Position numbers and translations under genes: made by a program
Origin: an uncultured Acidobacteriota bacterium
Lineage (GTDB): Bacteria; Acidobacteriota; Thermoanaerobaculia; UBA5066
Direction of reading: 5' to 3'
Assembly (NCBI GenBank): GCA_937888435.1
Contig: CALAQS010000330.1
Location: 1-34,116 of the forward strand
DNA: 34,116 nucleotides
Shown here: positions 8,098 through 17,231 of the stretch, one piece after another
How positions within the stretch are numbered: position 1 is the stretch's first letter
Layout of the letters: every line of letters begins with the position of its first letter
Notes under the pieces: generated by a model
What the model saw: the letters and a program-made list of their open reading frames with translations, nothing else
Database searches by the model: none
What the model was told of the DNA's origin: nothing

Positions 8098-9048
8098 TTA
8101 GCGTTTCGACTTTTTCGCCGGCTTGCGAGACTTCTTCGCGGCCTTCTTCTTCTTCGGGGCGGACCTCTTCGCCGGTCTCCTCTTGGGAGCGGATTTCCTG
8201 GCCGCTTTCCTCTTCGGAGAGGACTTCCTCGCGGTTTTCTTCTTCGCGGCCTTCTTTTTCACGGCGACCTTTTTCTTCTTGGTCGCCGCCTTCTTCTTCG
8301 GAGAAGCCTTGGCCGCCGGAGCCGCTGGCTTCGGAGCGGGAGGAGCTGGCGCCTTCGGGGCCGCCGGAGCCGCTGGCTTCGGAGCGGGAGGAGCTGGCGC
8401 CTTCGGGACCGCCGGAGCCGCTGGCTTCAGAGCGGGTGGGGCTGGCGCCTTCGGGACCGCCGGAGCCGCTGGCTTCGGAGCCGGTGCGGGAGCTGCGGCC
8501 GCGGGAGCAGCGGATTTCGGCGCCACTTGAGGAGCGGGGGCCGGCGCGGGCTTCGGCGCGACCGCGACGCCCGCTGCCCGGAGTACCTGCTCGGCGTGGT
8601 GCTCGGTGTCGACCTTGTCGAAGACGTGGCGAATTCGCCCGTCCTTGCCCACGAGGAATGACTTGCGCAGCGGACCGACTCCCCACGCGGGATTCGGGTT
8701 CTGGCCCCAAGCGCCATACGCCTCATGGACGGCGTGATCGGCATCCGTCAGGAGCTCGAACGGCAGGTTGTACTTGGCAGCGAACGCATTGTGCGACGCG
8801 GAGTCGTCGCGCGAGATTCCGAGGACCTCGATCCCGGCGCTCTTCAGCTCGCCCCAGGAGTCGCGCAGGCTGCACGACTCGCGCGTGCATCCGGGAGTGT
8901 CGTCTTTCGGGTAGAAATAGATCAAAACGTCCTTGCTATTGCGATAGTCGTGCAGCGAAATTGTCTTGCCCGAGCGAGCCGGAAGCGAAAAATCGGGAGC
9001 GGTCGAACCGGCGCTCAGGGGCGTGGAAGCCTTCATTTCATCGGCCAT
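8098..9048 (-). CDS. bcp: Bcp-type peroxiredoxin (thiol peroxidase) with C-terminal Lys/Ala/Pro-rich histone-H1-like tail
   Basis: YFYPKDDTPGCTRESCSLRDSW catalytic motif; followed by ~150 aa APAPKPAAPAVPKAPAPP... and KKKAATKKKKVAVKKKAAKKKTARKSSPKRKAARK... Confidence 0.9.
   Translation of the reverse strand: MADEMKASTPLSAGSTAPDFSLPARSGKTISLHDYRNSKDVLIYFYPKDDTPGCTRESCSLRDSWGELKSAGIEVLGISRDDSASHNAFAAKYNLPFELLTDADHAVHEAYGAWGQNPNPAWGVGPLRKSFLVGKDGRIRHVFDKVDTEHHAEQVLRAAGVAVAPKPAPAPAPQVAPKSAAPAAAAPAPAPKPAAPAVPKAPAPPALKPAAPAVPKAPAPPAPKPAAPAAPKAPAPPAPKPAAPAAKASPKKKAATKKKKVAVKKKAAKKKTARKSSPKRKAARKSAPKRRPAKRSAPKKKKAAKKSRKPAKKSKR
8321..8488. repeat. 48-bp tandem repeat, about 3.5 copies
   Basis: GCCGCTGGCTTCGGAGCGGGAGGAGCTGGCGCCTTCGGGGCCGCCGGA repeats from 8321, 8369, 8417 and (partly) 8465; encodes the PAAPAxPKAPAPPAxK repeats. 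Confidence 0.9.
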
Positions 9049-9075
9049 CTGGCGGTCCTCCGGCCGGGTAGGATA

Positions 9076-10071
9076 TCAAAGTAAGGCGGCCGGCACGAGG
9101 CGGTAACGGTCGCGTGTTTCGGAGACGATTTTCTCGACGCGCCCGGTGTCCTCGAGGTACATCAGGAACCCGAGGATCTCGCTGTAAGCGAGGAAAACGT
9201 TGAGCGTCTTCACGCGCGGGAAGATCGCGGCCACCAGGTCGCGGACAACCGCCGGCCCCTTTGCCAGTTCGCGCTCGATCTGCCCGACGCGAATGCCGTA
9301 CCGCCGGTCGAGCGTCTTGCGGTGAGCGGACCAGTCCGTGACCGGCGCACCGTGTCCGGTGAGCAGCGTCGCATCGCCGCTCGTCCTCCCGATCTCATCG
9401 AGCGTCTCGAAATAGCGCGTGACGCTGCGAAAAGGGCGGCCGGACTCCTCGGGGTCCTCGTCGACGACCGCGTTCGGCGTGATCTCCTTCAGCACGGTGT
9501 CCCCCGTGAAGACGACGCCCGCCTCCGGGATCGTGAACGTGAGGCTGCCGGGCGTGTGCCCGGGTGTCGATCGCACGACGACGGACCAGCCGTCGCCCGG
9601 CAGAGTCTCCCCGCCCGAGAGCTCGTCCCACACCTCGAGCGGCTTCGCGAAGCGGTCGACGGCGGTGACCGAGGCGACGACCGCGAGGCGCGGCAGGAGG
9701 CCGAAGCCCGCCCGGGCCATGTCCTCGAGGAGCAGCCCATGGCTGCGCTCCTGCCGGAAATTGCGGCGGTCGAGCCTCCCGCCGTACAGCGTCGCGCCCG
9801 AAGCGTCGGCCACCTTCTCCGCGAGGCCGTAATGATCTTGATGGCCGTGAGTGAGGAGGACGCGCTTCACGTCGGAGACCTCGAGGCCGAATCTCTTCAG
9901 GCCCGCTCCGAGCGCGTCCCAGGCCTCCTCCGTCAGCGGCCCGCTGTCGATGAGCGTGATGGGATCGCGCAAGATCACATGGACGTTGACGGGCCCGACG
10001 GGAAAGGGGGTGGGTACCGAAAGAGTTTCTATGAATGATGAAGAACGCCCCGGCGCGCCCCTTACGCCCAA
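9076..10071 (-). CDS. MBL-fold metallohydrolase
   Basis: LLTHGHQDHYGLAEKVA (HxHxDH variant), STPGHTPGSLTF, FTGDTVL, LLTGHGAP. No obvious ATG; start uncertain (a TTG at 10071 is one candidate). Confidence 0.85.
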   Translation of the reverse strand: MGVRGAPGRSSSFIETLSVPTPFPVGPVNVHVILRDPITLIDSGPLTEEAWDALGAGLKRFGLEVSDVKRVLLTHGHQDHYGLAEKVADASGATLYGGRLDRRNFRQERSHGLLLEDMARAGFGLLPRLAVVASVTAVDRFAKPLEVWDELSGGETLPGDGWSVVVRSTPGHTPGSLTFTIPEAGVVFTGDTVLKEITPNAVVDEDPEESGRPFRSVTRYFETLDEIGRTSGDATLLTGHGAPVTDWSAHRKTLDRRYGIRVGQIERELAKGPAVVRDLVAAIFPRVKTLNVFLAYSEILGFLMYLEDTGRVEKIVSETRDRYRLVPAALL

Positions 10072-11846
10072 AGGTCGTACGGGTATCCGCCCGCCTCGTA
10101 CACGCGGTCGCTGATCGAGGTGCACTCGGCGTCGCGGTTCTTGTCGAGCGCTTTGAGGTTCGCGACCATGCGGTGCCTGGCCTTGGAGCCGAACCAGCGC
10201 GCGATCTCGATCTCCCCTGCGGCTTTCTCCTCGCCTTTCTTCGCGATCGAAGCCGTCACGCGCGACAGCGTCGCGATCTGGGCGTAGAGGTCGATGAGGA
10301 CGTCGGCGAGGCGCTCCTGCTGGTACTCCTTGTCGACGACCTTCTTCCCGTGCTTGCGCAGGATCGTCTCGCACGCATTCGCGAAGATTCCGGCGTACCG
10401 CCCGACCTGGTCGGCCTCGGGAGCGAGCGACGGGTGCACCTTCGTGAGCCTGTCGTGCGTGATGACTCCTTTCAGCCGCTTGTGGGCGTACTCGGTGAGG
10501 ACCCCGCGCTGCGCCAGCGGGCTCCTGAGCGCGCTCTGGACCTCCTTGAGCGAATCGCCCAGGTCCTTCATGCCCGAGAGGGCGAGCAGGAGGCGCAGGA
10601 TCTCGTTCGTGCCCTCGAAGATCATGTTGATACGGCTGTCGCGGAGCGCGCGCCCATATGGGTACTCGTTCATGAAGCCGTTGCCGCCGGCGATCTGCAG
10701 GCCGTCGTTGATGTTCTGCCAGAGGACTTCCGTGCCGAACACCTTGCAGCACGCCCCCTCGAGCGAGTAGTCGCCGATGCCCTTGTCCACGAGGCCGGCC
10801 GTCAGGTAGACCATCGACTCCAGGGCGTACGTGGTCGCCGTCATCCGCGCGATCTTGTGGCGGATCATCTCGAAGTCGGCGATGCGGGTCTTGAACTGCC
10901 TGCGCTGCGTCGCGTGGTCGACGGCGAGCTTGAGCATCATCTTCGAGCCGCCGACCGAGCCGGCGCCGAGCGACGTACGACCCGTGTTGAGCGTCTCGAG
11001 GGCGATTTTGAAACCGTGGCCCTTCTCACCGATGAGGTTCGCGGCGGGGACGCGGCAGTTCTCGAAGATGATCTGGCACGTGGAGGACGCGCAGAGGCCG
11101 AGCTTCTTCTCCTCGGCGCCGCGTGAAAGGCCGGGCAGGGTGCCGTCCTCGTTCGCAATGACGGCGAAGCAGGAGATCTCCTTGTGCTTTTCCTTCTCGG
11201 GGGTCTCGGAGGGGATACGGGCGAACACCGAGAAGAAGCGGGCGAATCCGCCGTTGCTGATCCACTGCTTCGTGCCGTTCAGGACGTACTCGTTCGTGGC
11301 GGGGTCGAAGACGGCGGTCGTCTTGAGCGAGCCCGCGTCCGAGCCGGCCTCCGGTTCGGTGAGGCAGAAGGCCGCGATCAGCTTTCCGCTCGCGAGAGAG
11401 GGCAGCCATTTCTTCTTCTGCTCGTCGCTCCCGAAGAGGACGACGGGCTTGCAGCCGATGGACAGGTGCGCCCCGACGACGATGGAGGCCGAGGCATCGA
11501 GCGGCGCGATCGTCTCCGTCATCCGGCAGTACGCCGCCGACGAGAAGCCGCTGCCGCCGTATTCCTCGGGAATCGTCATGCCGAGGACACCTAGCTCGCC
11601 CATGGCCTTGACGGCCTCGCGCGGGAAGAAGTGCGCCGCGTCCATCTTCTCGGAGTCGAGATGGGCCGCATCGAACTCCGTGTAGGCGCCCGCGAACGCC
11701 TCCACGGTCTCCTTCACGTCCTGCGGGATCTCGGGGAACGGAAAGACGAGGTCCTCCGCGATGTGGCCCTGAAACAGCGTTTTCAGGAAGGATTCGACTT
11801 CGACGGTTTCGGACTTGGCGATCGTCGGTTCTTTGACTGTGGACAT
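10062..11846 (-). CDS. Acyl-CoA dehydrogenase (~594 aa, long-form)
   Basis: GMTIPEEYGGSGFSS, AFCLTEPEAGSDAGSLKTTA, QIAGGNGFMNEYPYGRALRDSRINMIFEGTNEI motifs. Confidence 0.95.
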   Translation of the reverse strand: MSTVKEPTIAKSETVEVESFLKTLFQGHIAEDLVFPFPEIPQDVKETVEAFAGAYTEFDAAHLDSEKMDAAHFFPREAVKAMGELGVLGMTIPEEYGGSGFSSAAYCRMTETIAPLDASASIVVGAHLSIGCKPVVLFGSDEQKKKWLPSLASGKLIAAFCLTEPEAGSDAGSLKTTAVFDPATNEYVLNGTKQWISNGGFARFFSVFARIPSETPEKEKHKEISCFAVIANEDGTLPGLSRGAEEKKLGLCASSTCQIIFENCRVPAANLIGEKGHGFKIALETLNTGRTSLGAGSVGGSKMMLKLAVDHATQRRQFKTRIADFEMIRHKIARMTATTYALESMVYLTAGLVDKGIGDYSLEGACCKVFGTEVLWQNINDGLQIAGGNGFMNEYPYGRALRDSRINMIFEGTNEILRLLLALSGMKDLGDSLKEVQSALRSPLAQRGVLTEYAHKRLKGVITHDRLTKVHPSLAPEADQVGRYAGIFANACETILRKHGKKVVDKEYQQERLADVLIDLYAQIATLSRVTASIAKKGEEKAAGEIEIARWFGSKARHRMVANLKALDKNRDAECTSISDRVYEAGGYPYDLWA

Positions 11847-11906
11847 CTCCGCTCCCCTCAGCGCGATTCAGAATTTCTTACAAAGTGAATGTGGGCCGTC
11901 CTTTTC

Positions 11907-14120
11907 TCATTCGAAGAACTTCTTTCCTGTGTTGGCCATCTCGATCAGCAGCGGCGCCGGGACGAAACGCTCGCCTTTTTCCTTCGCGAGCTTCTGGAGA
12001 CCCTCGACGATCTCCTTCGCGCCCACGGAATCCGCATACGCGCACAGGCCGCCGCGGAAGGGCGGGAATCCGGTGCCGAAGATCATCGCGAGGTCGAGCT
12101 TCGCGGGGCTCGCGACGATGCTTTCGGACAGGCAGTACGCGGCCTCGTTGATCATCGGGAGGATCAGGCGCTCTTCGATTTCGGAAGAAGAAAGATTCTT
12201 AGAAGGTGAAGAAAGGCCCAGCTCGCCATACACCGCCTGGTCCGGTCCGCCGCGCTTGTCCTTTTCGTAGAAATAAAATCCCTTCCCGACCTTCCGGCCG
12301 AGGCGGCCGGCCGCGACGAGCTTTTCGAGCGCCGGATCCGCGGGCATGCGCGCCGGGAAGGCGGCCGCCATCGTCCCGCCGGCCTTTGCGGCGACGTCGA
12401 TGCCGACGTCGTCGAGAAGCTCGATCGGCCCTACCGGCATTCCGAACGTGCGCATCGCCTTGTCGATGGACTCCATCGAATTGCCTTCGAGCAAGAGCCG
12501 CACCGCCTCGCCGATGTAGGGGCTGAGGATGCGGTTCACGAGGAAGCCGGGCGAGTCCTTCACGACGACCGGCGTCTTCCCCAGCTTTTTCGCGAGATCG
12601 AAGACCGTTGCCGTCACCTCGGGGTCGGTCTTCACGCCGTAGATGACCTCGACGAGAGGCATCTTGTGCACGGGGTTGAAGAAGTGCATTCCCACGACGC
12701 GCTCGGGGTGCGCCGCTTTCGAGGCGATCTCGGTGATCGGAAGCGTCGAGGTGTTGGAGGCGAAGATGGCCTTCGCGGGCACGACGCGCTCCCAGTCCGC
12801 GAGAACCGCCTGCTTGACGGCCATCTTCTCGAGCACCGCCTCGATCGTGATGTCGCAGCCCTCGAAGCCCGCGTACTCGAGCGACCCGCCGAGGAGCGCC
12901 ATCTTCCTCGCGAAATCGGCGCGGGTCATCCGGCGCTTTTTGAGCAGCTCCTTCCAGATACGCGCCGCCTGCGCATATCCCAGTGCGAGCGCCTCGGGCT
13001 TGATGTCCTTCATACGCGTCGGATAGCCCTTGTCGGCCGCGAGCTGGGCGATGCCGCCTCCCATGACGCCGGCGCCGAGGACGCCCACGCGCGCGATCTT
13101 CCGCGGTCTGACTCCGGCGCCGGGCGCCCCGAGAGCTTCGACGCCCGTCTCCTTTTTGACCTCTTCCATCCGGAAGAAGAGGCCCATCAGGCTCCGCATG
13201 ACCGGCGTGCCGATGAGCGATCGGACGCCTTCGACCTCGAATTCGAGCGCCTTCGCGAAATCTTCGCCGAACCCTTTCTCGACGACACCGAGCGCCGTGA
13301 GCGGCGCCGGATACTGGCCCTTCGTCTCTTTCAGGACCGACTGGCGCGCTTTCGAGAAGACGATGCCTTTGCCGGCCCCCTCGAGGAATTTCTCCACGAG
13401 CTTCGGCTCGTGGACGCGTGCCGGCGCGCCGCCCGGACCCGCGTTCGAGCGCTTTTTCGTGCCGAACTTCCCCCGGGCGAACGCCTTCGCCCAATCCCCG
13501 AGGATCGCCTGCGGGACGACCTCGTCCACGAGGCCGATCCGCTTCGCACGCTTCGCGTCGAGAACCTTCCCCGCGAGGATGACGTCGAGGGCGTTTGCGA
13601 GGCCGATCATGCGTGGGAGGCGCGTCGTGCCGCCCCAGGCCGGCAGGATGCCGAGCTTGATCTCCGGAAGGCCGATCTGGGTCTTCGGCGAGTCGGACGC
13701 GAGCCGCCAGTCCATCGCGAGAGCGGTCTCGCAGCCGCCGCCCACGCAAGCGCCGTCGATCGCGGCGACCGTGGGAAACGGCAGATTCGCGAGCTTGTTG
13801 AAGGTCCGGTGCCCGCCCCGGATCATCTCGGGATCCGCGTTCCGGTCGGCCTTTGCGATCTCGTTCACGTCCGCGCCGGCGATGAAGACTCCCGGCTTGG
13901 CCGAGAGAAGCAGGAGCGCTTTCACGTCGGAACGCGCCGCGAGGCCGTCGACGACGCGCTCGAACTCCCTCATGACGGGCGTCGAGAACTTGTTCACCTT
14001 CTCGCCTGGCGTGTCGAAGACGAGAAGGGCGAGGCCATCCGGCTCGACCGTGAGCCGGAAGGGTGAGAGCGAGCCGGCCGAAGCCGTGGCCGGGACTGTT
14101 TCAGCGACGAGCGTGGACAT
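11907..14120 (-). CDS. fadJ: Fatty-acid oxidation multifunctional protein: enoyl-CoA hydratase + 3-hydroxyacyl-CoA dehydrogenase
   Basis: ECH motif AAIDGACVGGGCETALAMDWRLAS, HAD motif VGVLGAGVMGGGIAQLAA and FNPVHKMPLVEVI; start ATG at 14120. Confidence 0.93.
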   Translation of the reverse strand: MSTLVAETVPATASAGSLSPFRLTVEPDGLALLVFDTPGEKVNKFSTPVMREFERVVDGLAARSDVKALLLLSAKPGVFIAGADVNEIAKADRNADPEMIRGGHRTFNKLANLPFPTVAAIDGACVGGGCETALAMDWRLASDSPKTQIGLPEIKLGILPAWGGTTRLPRMIGLANALDVILAGKVLDAKRAKRIGLVDEVVPQAILGDWAKAFARGKFGTKKRSNAGPGGAPARVHEPKLVEKFLEGAGKGIVFSKARQSVLKETKGQYPAPLTALGVVEKGFGEDFAKALEFEVEGVRSLIGTPVMRSLMGLFFRMEEVKKETGVEALGAPGAGVRPRKIARVGVLGAGVMGGGIAQLAADKGYPTRMKDIKPEALALGYAQAARIWKELLKKRRMTRADFARKMALLGGSLEYAGFEGCDITIEAVLEKMAVKQAVLADWERVVPAKAIFASNTSTLPITEIASKAAHPERVVGMHFFNPVHKMPLVEVIYGVKTDPEVTATVFDLAKKLGKTPVVVKDSPGFLVNRILSPYIGEAVRLLLEGNSMESIDKAMRTFGMPVGPIELLDDVGIDVAAKAGGTMAAAFPARMPADPALEKLVAAGRLGRKVGKGFYFYEKDKRGGPDQAVYGELGLSSPSKNLSSSEIEERLILPMINEAAYCLSESIVASPAKLDLAMIFGTGFPPFRGGLCAYADSVGAKEIVEGLQKLAKEKGERFVPAPLLIEMANTGKKFFE
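12192..12206 (-). repeat. AT-rich motif copy CCTTCTAAGAATCTT
   Basis: Exact core inside fadJ encoding PSKNLSSS. Confidence 0.75.
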
Positions 14121-15376
14121 CAGACCGCCTCCAGGAGGATCGATGCGCCCTGCCCGCCCCCGACGCAGAGCGTCGCGAGGCCGTGCGCGACCTTGCGGCG
14201 GCGCATCTCGAGAAGGAGCGTCAGGATGAGGCGCGTCCCCGAGCTCCCGACCGGATGCCCGAGGGCGATCGCGCCGCCGTTCACGTTGAGAATGTCGTCC
14301 GCGATCCCTCCGAGCTCGGGAGACCTCGCGAACGCGTCGAGATTCGCGAGGACCTGGGCCGCGAACGCCTCGTTGATCTCGACGAGGCCCACGTCCTTCA
14401 TCGAAAGGCCGGCCTTCTTCAGCGCGATCGGCGTCGAGCGCGACGGACCGAGGCCCATGCGCTCGGGCTCGAGGCCGGCGAAGCCCCAGCCGGAGATGCG
14501 GCCGAGGGGCCTCAAGGCATGCTTCGTGACGTACTCCTCCGAGGCGACGACGACGGCTGCACCGCCATCCGTGATCTGGGAGGAGTTGCCCGCCGTGACC
14601 GTTCCGAATTTCCGGTCGAAGAAAGGCCGAAGCTTCGCGAGGGCTTCCATCGTCTGGTTCTCGCGCACGCCGTTGTCGAGCGTGAGGACGCGGTCGTAGT
14701 CCGGCGGGACAGGCACGGGGACGATCTCCTCGGCCAGCTTTGCGCGGGCCGCGGTGGCGCGGTGGTGCGAGCGCAGCGCGAAGGCGTCCTGCGCCTCGCG
14801 CGTGAGGTGGCCCTCTTTCGCGAGGATCTCGGCGGTGTCCCCCATGCCGAGGTCGCACACGGGGTCCGTCAGGCCCTGCTTGAGGCCGATCACGGGCTTG
14901 AAGAGGTCCTTCCAGGGCATCTTCGAAAACGCCGATACCCTGCCGCCCGCGGTCTTCGACATGCCGGCCTTCGTGAAGACCTCCTTGACGCCGTCGCGAT
15001 AGAGAAACGGTATCTGCGTCATGTTCTCGACGCCGCCCGCGAGAACGACGTCCGCTTCGCCCGTCGCGATGAGGCGCGCGGCCTCCACGACGGACTCGAT
15101 GCCGGACGCGCAGTTGCGCGAGACCGAGTGCGCAGGCTTCTCCTTCGGAACACCGGCGCGGAGCGCGATGATGCGCGCGATATTCGAGGCGTCGACGGGC
15201 GTCGCGATGTTGCCGAAGATGGCCTGGTCGATCGCGTCGGGCTCGACACCCGCGCGAGCCATCGCCTCGACGGCGGCCGTGCGGCCGAGGTCGACGGCGG
15301 AGACTCCGGTGAAGTCGGTGCCGGCGCGCGCGAAGGGCGTGCGGGCTCCGTGAACGACGAATGCGGTCTTGCTCAC
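14120..15376 (-). CDS. fadI: Thiolase (acetyl-CoA C-acyltransferase)
   Basis: NCASGIESVVEAARLIATGEADVVLAGGVENMTQIPF, NVNGGAIALGHPVGSSGTRL, LCVGGGQGASILLE; GTG start at 15376; ATGA overlap with fadJ. Confidence 0.93.
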   Translation of the reverse strand: MSKTAFVVHGARTPFARAGTDFTGVSAVDLGRTAAVEAMARAGVEPDAIDQAIFGNIATPVDASNIARIIALRAGVPKEKPAHSVSRNCASGIESVVEAARLIATGEADVVLAGGVENMTQIPFLYRDGVKEVFTKAGMSKTAGGRVSAFSKMPWKDLFKPVIGLKQGLTDPVCDLGMGDTAEILAKEGHLTREAQDAFALRSHHRATAARAKLAEEIVPVPVPPDYDRVLTLDNGVRENQTMEALAKLRPFFDRKFGTVTAGNSSQITDGGAAVVVASEEYVTKHALRPLGRISGWGFAGLEPERMGLGPSRSTPIALKKAGLSMKDVGLVEINEAFAAQVLANLDAFARSPELGGIADDILNVNGGAIALGHPVGSSGTRLILTLLLEMRRRKVAHGLATLCVGGGQGASILLEAV

Positions 15377-16074
15377 TGGGGTTTTCTCCTGCGCCTCTCG
15401 GTGACCTTCAAAGAACCTCCCGGCGCGGCGAAGCCGCGCAGCAGCGTGCCCACGAGCTGTTTCGCGTCCGCGATCGGCTTCCTCTCCCCCGACAGCAGCC
15501 ACTCCGAGAGAATTTCGTCCGCGGCGCCGAAGAGAACGCGCACGGCGAGACGGGGGTCGAGGCTGCGGCGGAACTCGCCGCGCGCGATGCCATCGCGCAG
15601 GACGTCGCCGAGGAGGCGGAAATATTCGACGAGCTTGCTGCGAGAGAAGCGTTCGACGAGCCGGGCGCTTCGCCTGAGCTCGATCTGGAACACCGACGCG
15701 AGGTCGCGGTCCGAGCCTATGAACTGGAGATGGAGGTCCACGAGCGCCGTTAGCCGCTCGCCGGCCGGCGCTTTCGAACGCGCCAGAGCCCGACCTTTTT
15801 CGAGGACGCCGTCCATCGACTCGTCGAACACGACGCCGAGGAGGTCTTCCTTGTTGCGGAAATAGAGGTAGACCGTGCCCTCGGCCACCTTCGCCGCGGC
15901 CGCGATCTCGGCGATGCGGGCCTCGTGGAACCCCCGCCGGCCGAACGTCCGGACGGCCGCCTCGAGAATGCGCCGGCGCTTCTCGGGGTCGGCGCCGGCG
16001 GGAGCGCGCTCCTCGCCGGCGGTCGGGAGAACCGCCTCAGGAAGCGCGTCGCGACCCGATGAATGAGCCATCAC
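15373..16074 (-). CDS. TetR-family regulator (probable fatty-acid metabolism regulator)
   Basis: RRILEAAVRTFGRRGFHEARIAEIAAAAKVAEGTVYLYFRNKEDLLGVVF HTH; stop overlaps the thiolase start. Confidence 0.9.
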   Translation of the reverse strand: MMAHSSGRDALPEAVLPTAGEERAPAGADPEKRRRILEAAVRTFGRRGFHEARIAEIAAAAKVAEGTVYLYFRNKEDLLGVVFDESMDGVLEKGRALARSKAPAGERLTALVDLHLQFIGSDRDLASVFQIELRRSARLVERFSRSKLVEYFRLLGDVLRDGIARGEFRRSLDPRLAVRVLFGAADEILSEWLLSGERKPIADAKQLVGTLLRGFAAPGGSLKVTERRRRKPQ

Positions 16075-16127
16075 TCAGTAGCCTAGGCGCGCTGCGCCGG
16101 GCTGTCAAGGGAGACCATAATCCGCGC

Positions 16128-17231
16128 GTGGGCGCCCCCGTACTCGTCCTGAACGCCGGCTCCTCCACGCTGAAGTACGCCGCCTACCGGGCCGACGGCG
16201 GCAGCACGTTGACCGCTCTCGTGAGAGGCAAGGTCGACGGCATTGACCTCGACCCCGTCGTAGAGCTCCTCGAGCGACATCTCGAGGGCGCGAGCCCGTC
16301 CGCCGTCGGCCACCGGATCGTCCACGGCGGCGCGGATTTCCTCGGGCCGACACGCGTCGACGATCGCGTCCTCAAGGCGCTCGAAGAACTCGTCCCTCTC
16401 GACCCGCTTCACCAGCCCAGGAGCCTCGGCGCCCTCCGCGCCGCCCGCGCCCGTTACCCGTCGGCGCTTCACGTGGCCTGCTTCGACACGTCGTTCCACC
16501 GCGGCCACCCGGACGTCGCCGATGTCGTGGCCCTGCCCCGGGCGCTCCGCGAGGCCGGCGTCCGCCGCTACGGATTCCACGGCCTGTCGTACGAGTATGT
16601 CGCGCGCCGCCTCTCGGAGCTCGATCCCGAGGTCGCGAAGGGACGCGTCGTCGCCGCCCACCTCGGCTATGGCGCGAGTCTCTGCGCCCTCCTGGACGGG
16701 AGAAGCGTGGACTCCACGATGACGTTCACGGCGCTCGACGGTCTCGTCATGTCGACGCGCCCCGGCTCCCTCGACGCCGGCGTCGTCCTCTGGCTTCTCG
16801 ACCGCGGCTGGGACAGGGAGCGGATCGCACGCCTCCTCTGGAACGAGTCGGGCCTGCTCGCGCTCTCGGAGAAGAGCGCCGACCTGCGCGAGATTCTCGC
16901 CGCCACTACGCCCTCCGCCCGGCTCGCCGTCGACGTCTTCGTCTACACGGCCGTCAAGGAGGCCGCTGCGATGGCAGCCGCCCTCGGAGGTCTGGACGGC
17001 CTCGTCTTCACGGCGGGGATCGGGGAGAATCAGCCGGAGACGCGGCGGCGCATCGCGGACGGGCTTTCCTTCCTCGGCGTGGCCCTCGACGAGGAGGCGA
17101 ACCGCCGGAACGACATTCGAATCGGCACGTCGGGTGCGCGCGTCGCGACGTTCGTCATTCCCACGGACGAGGAAGACGTCATCGCCCGCTACACGCTCGC
17201 CACGCTTCACAAGGAGAATCCCGCCCCGTGA
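16128..17231 (+). CDS. ackA: Acetate kinase
   Basis: [61 protein letters not shown] start at 16128. Confidence 0.93.
   Translation: MGAPVLVLNAGSSTLKYAAYRADGGSTLTALVRGKVDGIDLDPVVELLERHLEGASPSAVGHRIVHGGADFLGPTRVDDRVLKALEELVPLDPLHQPRSLGALRAARARYPSALHVACFDTSFHRGHPDVADVVALPRALREAGVRRYGFHGLSYEYVARRLSELDPEVAKGRVVAAHLGYGASLCALLDGRSVDSTMTFTALDGLVMSTRPGSLDAGVVLWLLDRGWDRERIARLLWNESGLLALSEKSADLREILAATTPSARLAVDVFVYTAVKEAAAMAAALGGLDGLVFTAGIGENQPETRRRIADGLSFLGVALDEEANRRNDIRIGTSGARVATFVIPTDEEDVIARYTLATLHKENPAP

Noticed and set aside
8098-8320. TTCTT/CTTC-rich stretch resembling the dispersed motif
   Set aside because: Explained by Lys codons (AAG/AAA) of the basic tail on the minus strand; no CCTTCTAAG core.
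6192-9071. 959 aa plus-strand ORF (and other very long antisense ORFs such as 17207-19345)
   Set aside because: Antisense shadow of well-supported genes in high-GC DNA; Arg/Asp/Val-rich composition with no recognisable domains.
12260-12287. CCTTTTCGTAGAAATAAAATCCCTTCCC as partner of the 12192 motif copy
   Set aside because: Encodes the conserved GKGFYFYEK segment of 3-hydroxyacyl-CoA dehydrogenases; similarity is probably coincidental.
15404-15415. ACCTTCAAAGAA in the TetR C-terminus as a motif copy
   Set aside because: Only a partial match (no ATCTTC half), no pyrimidine flank or partner; too weak to call.
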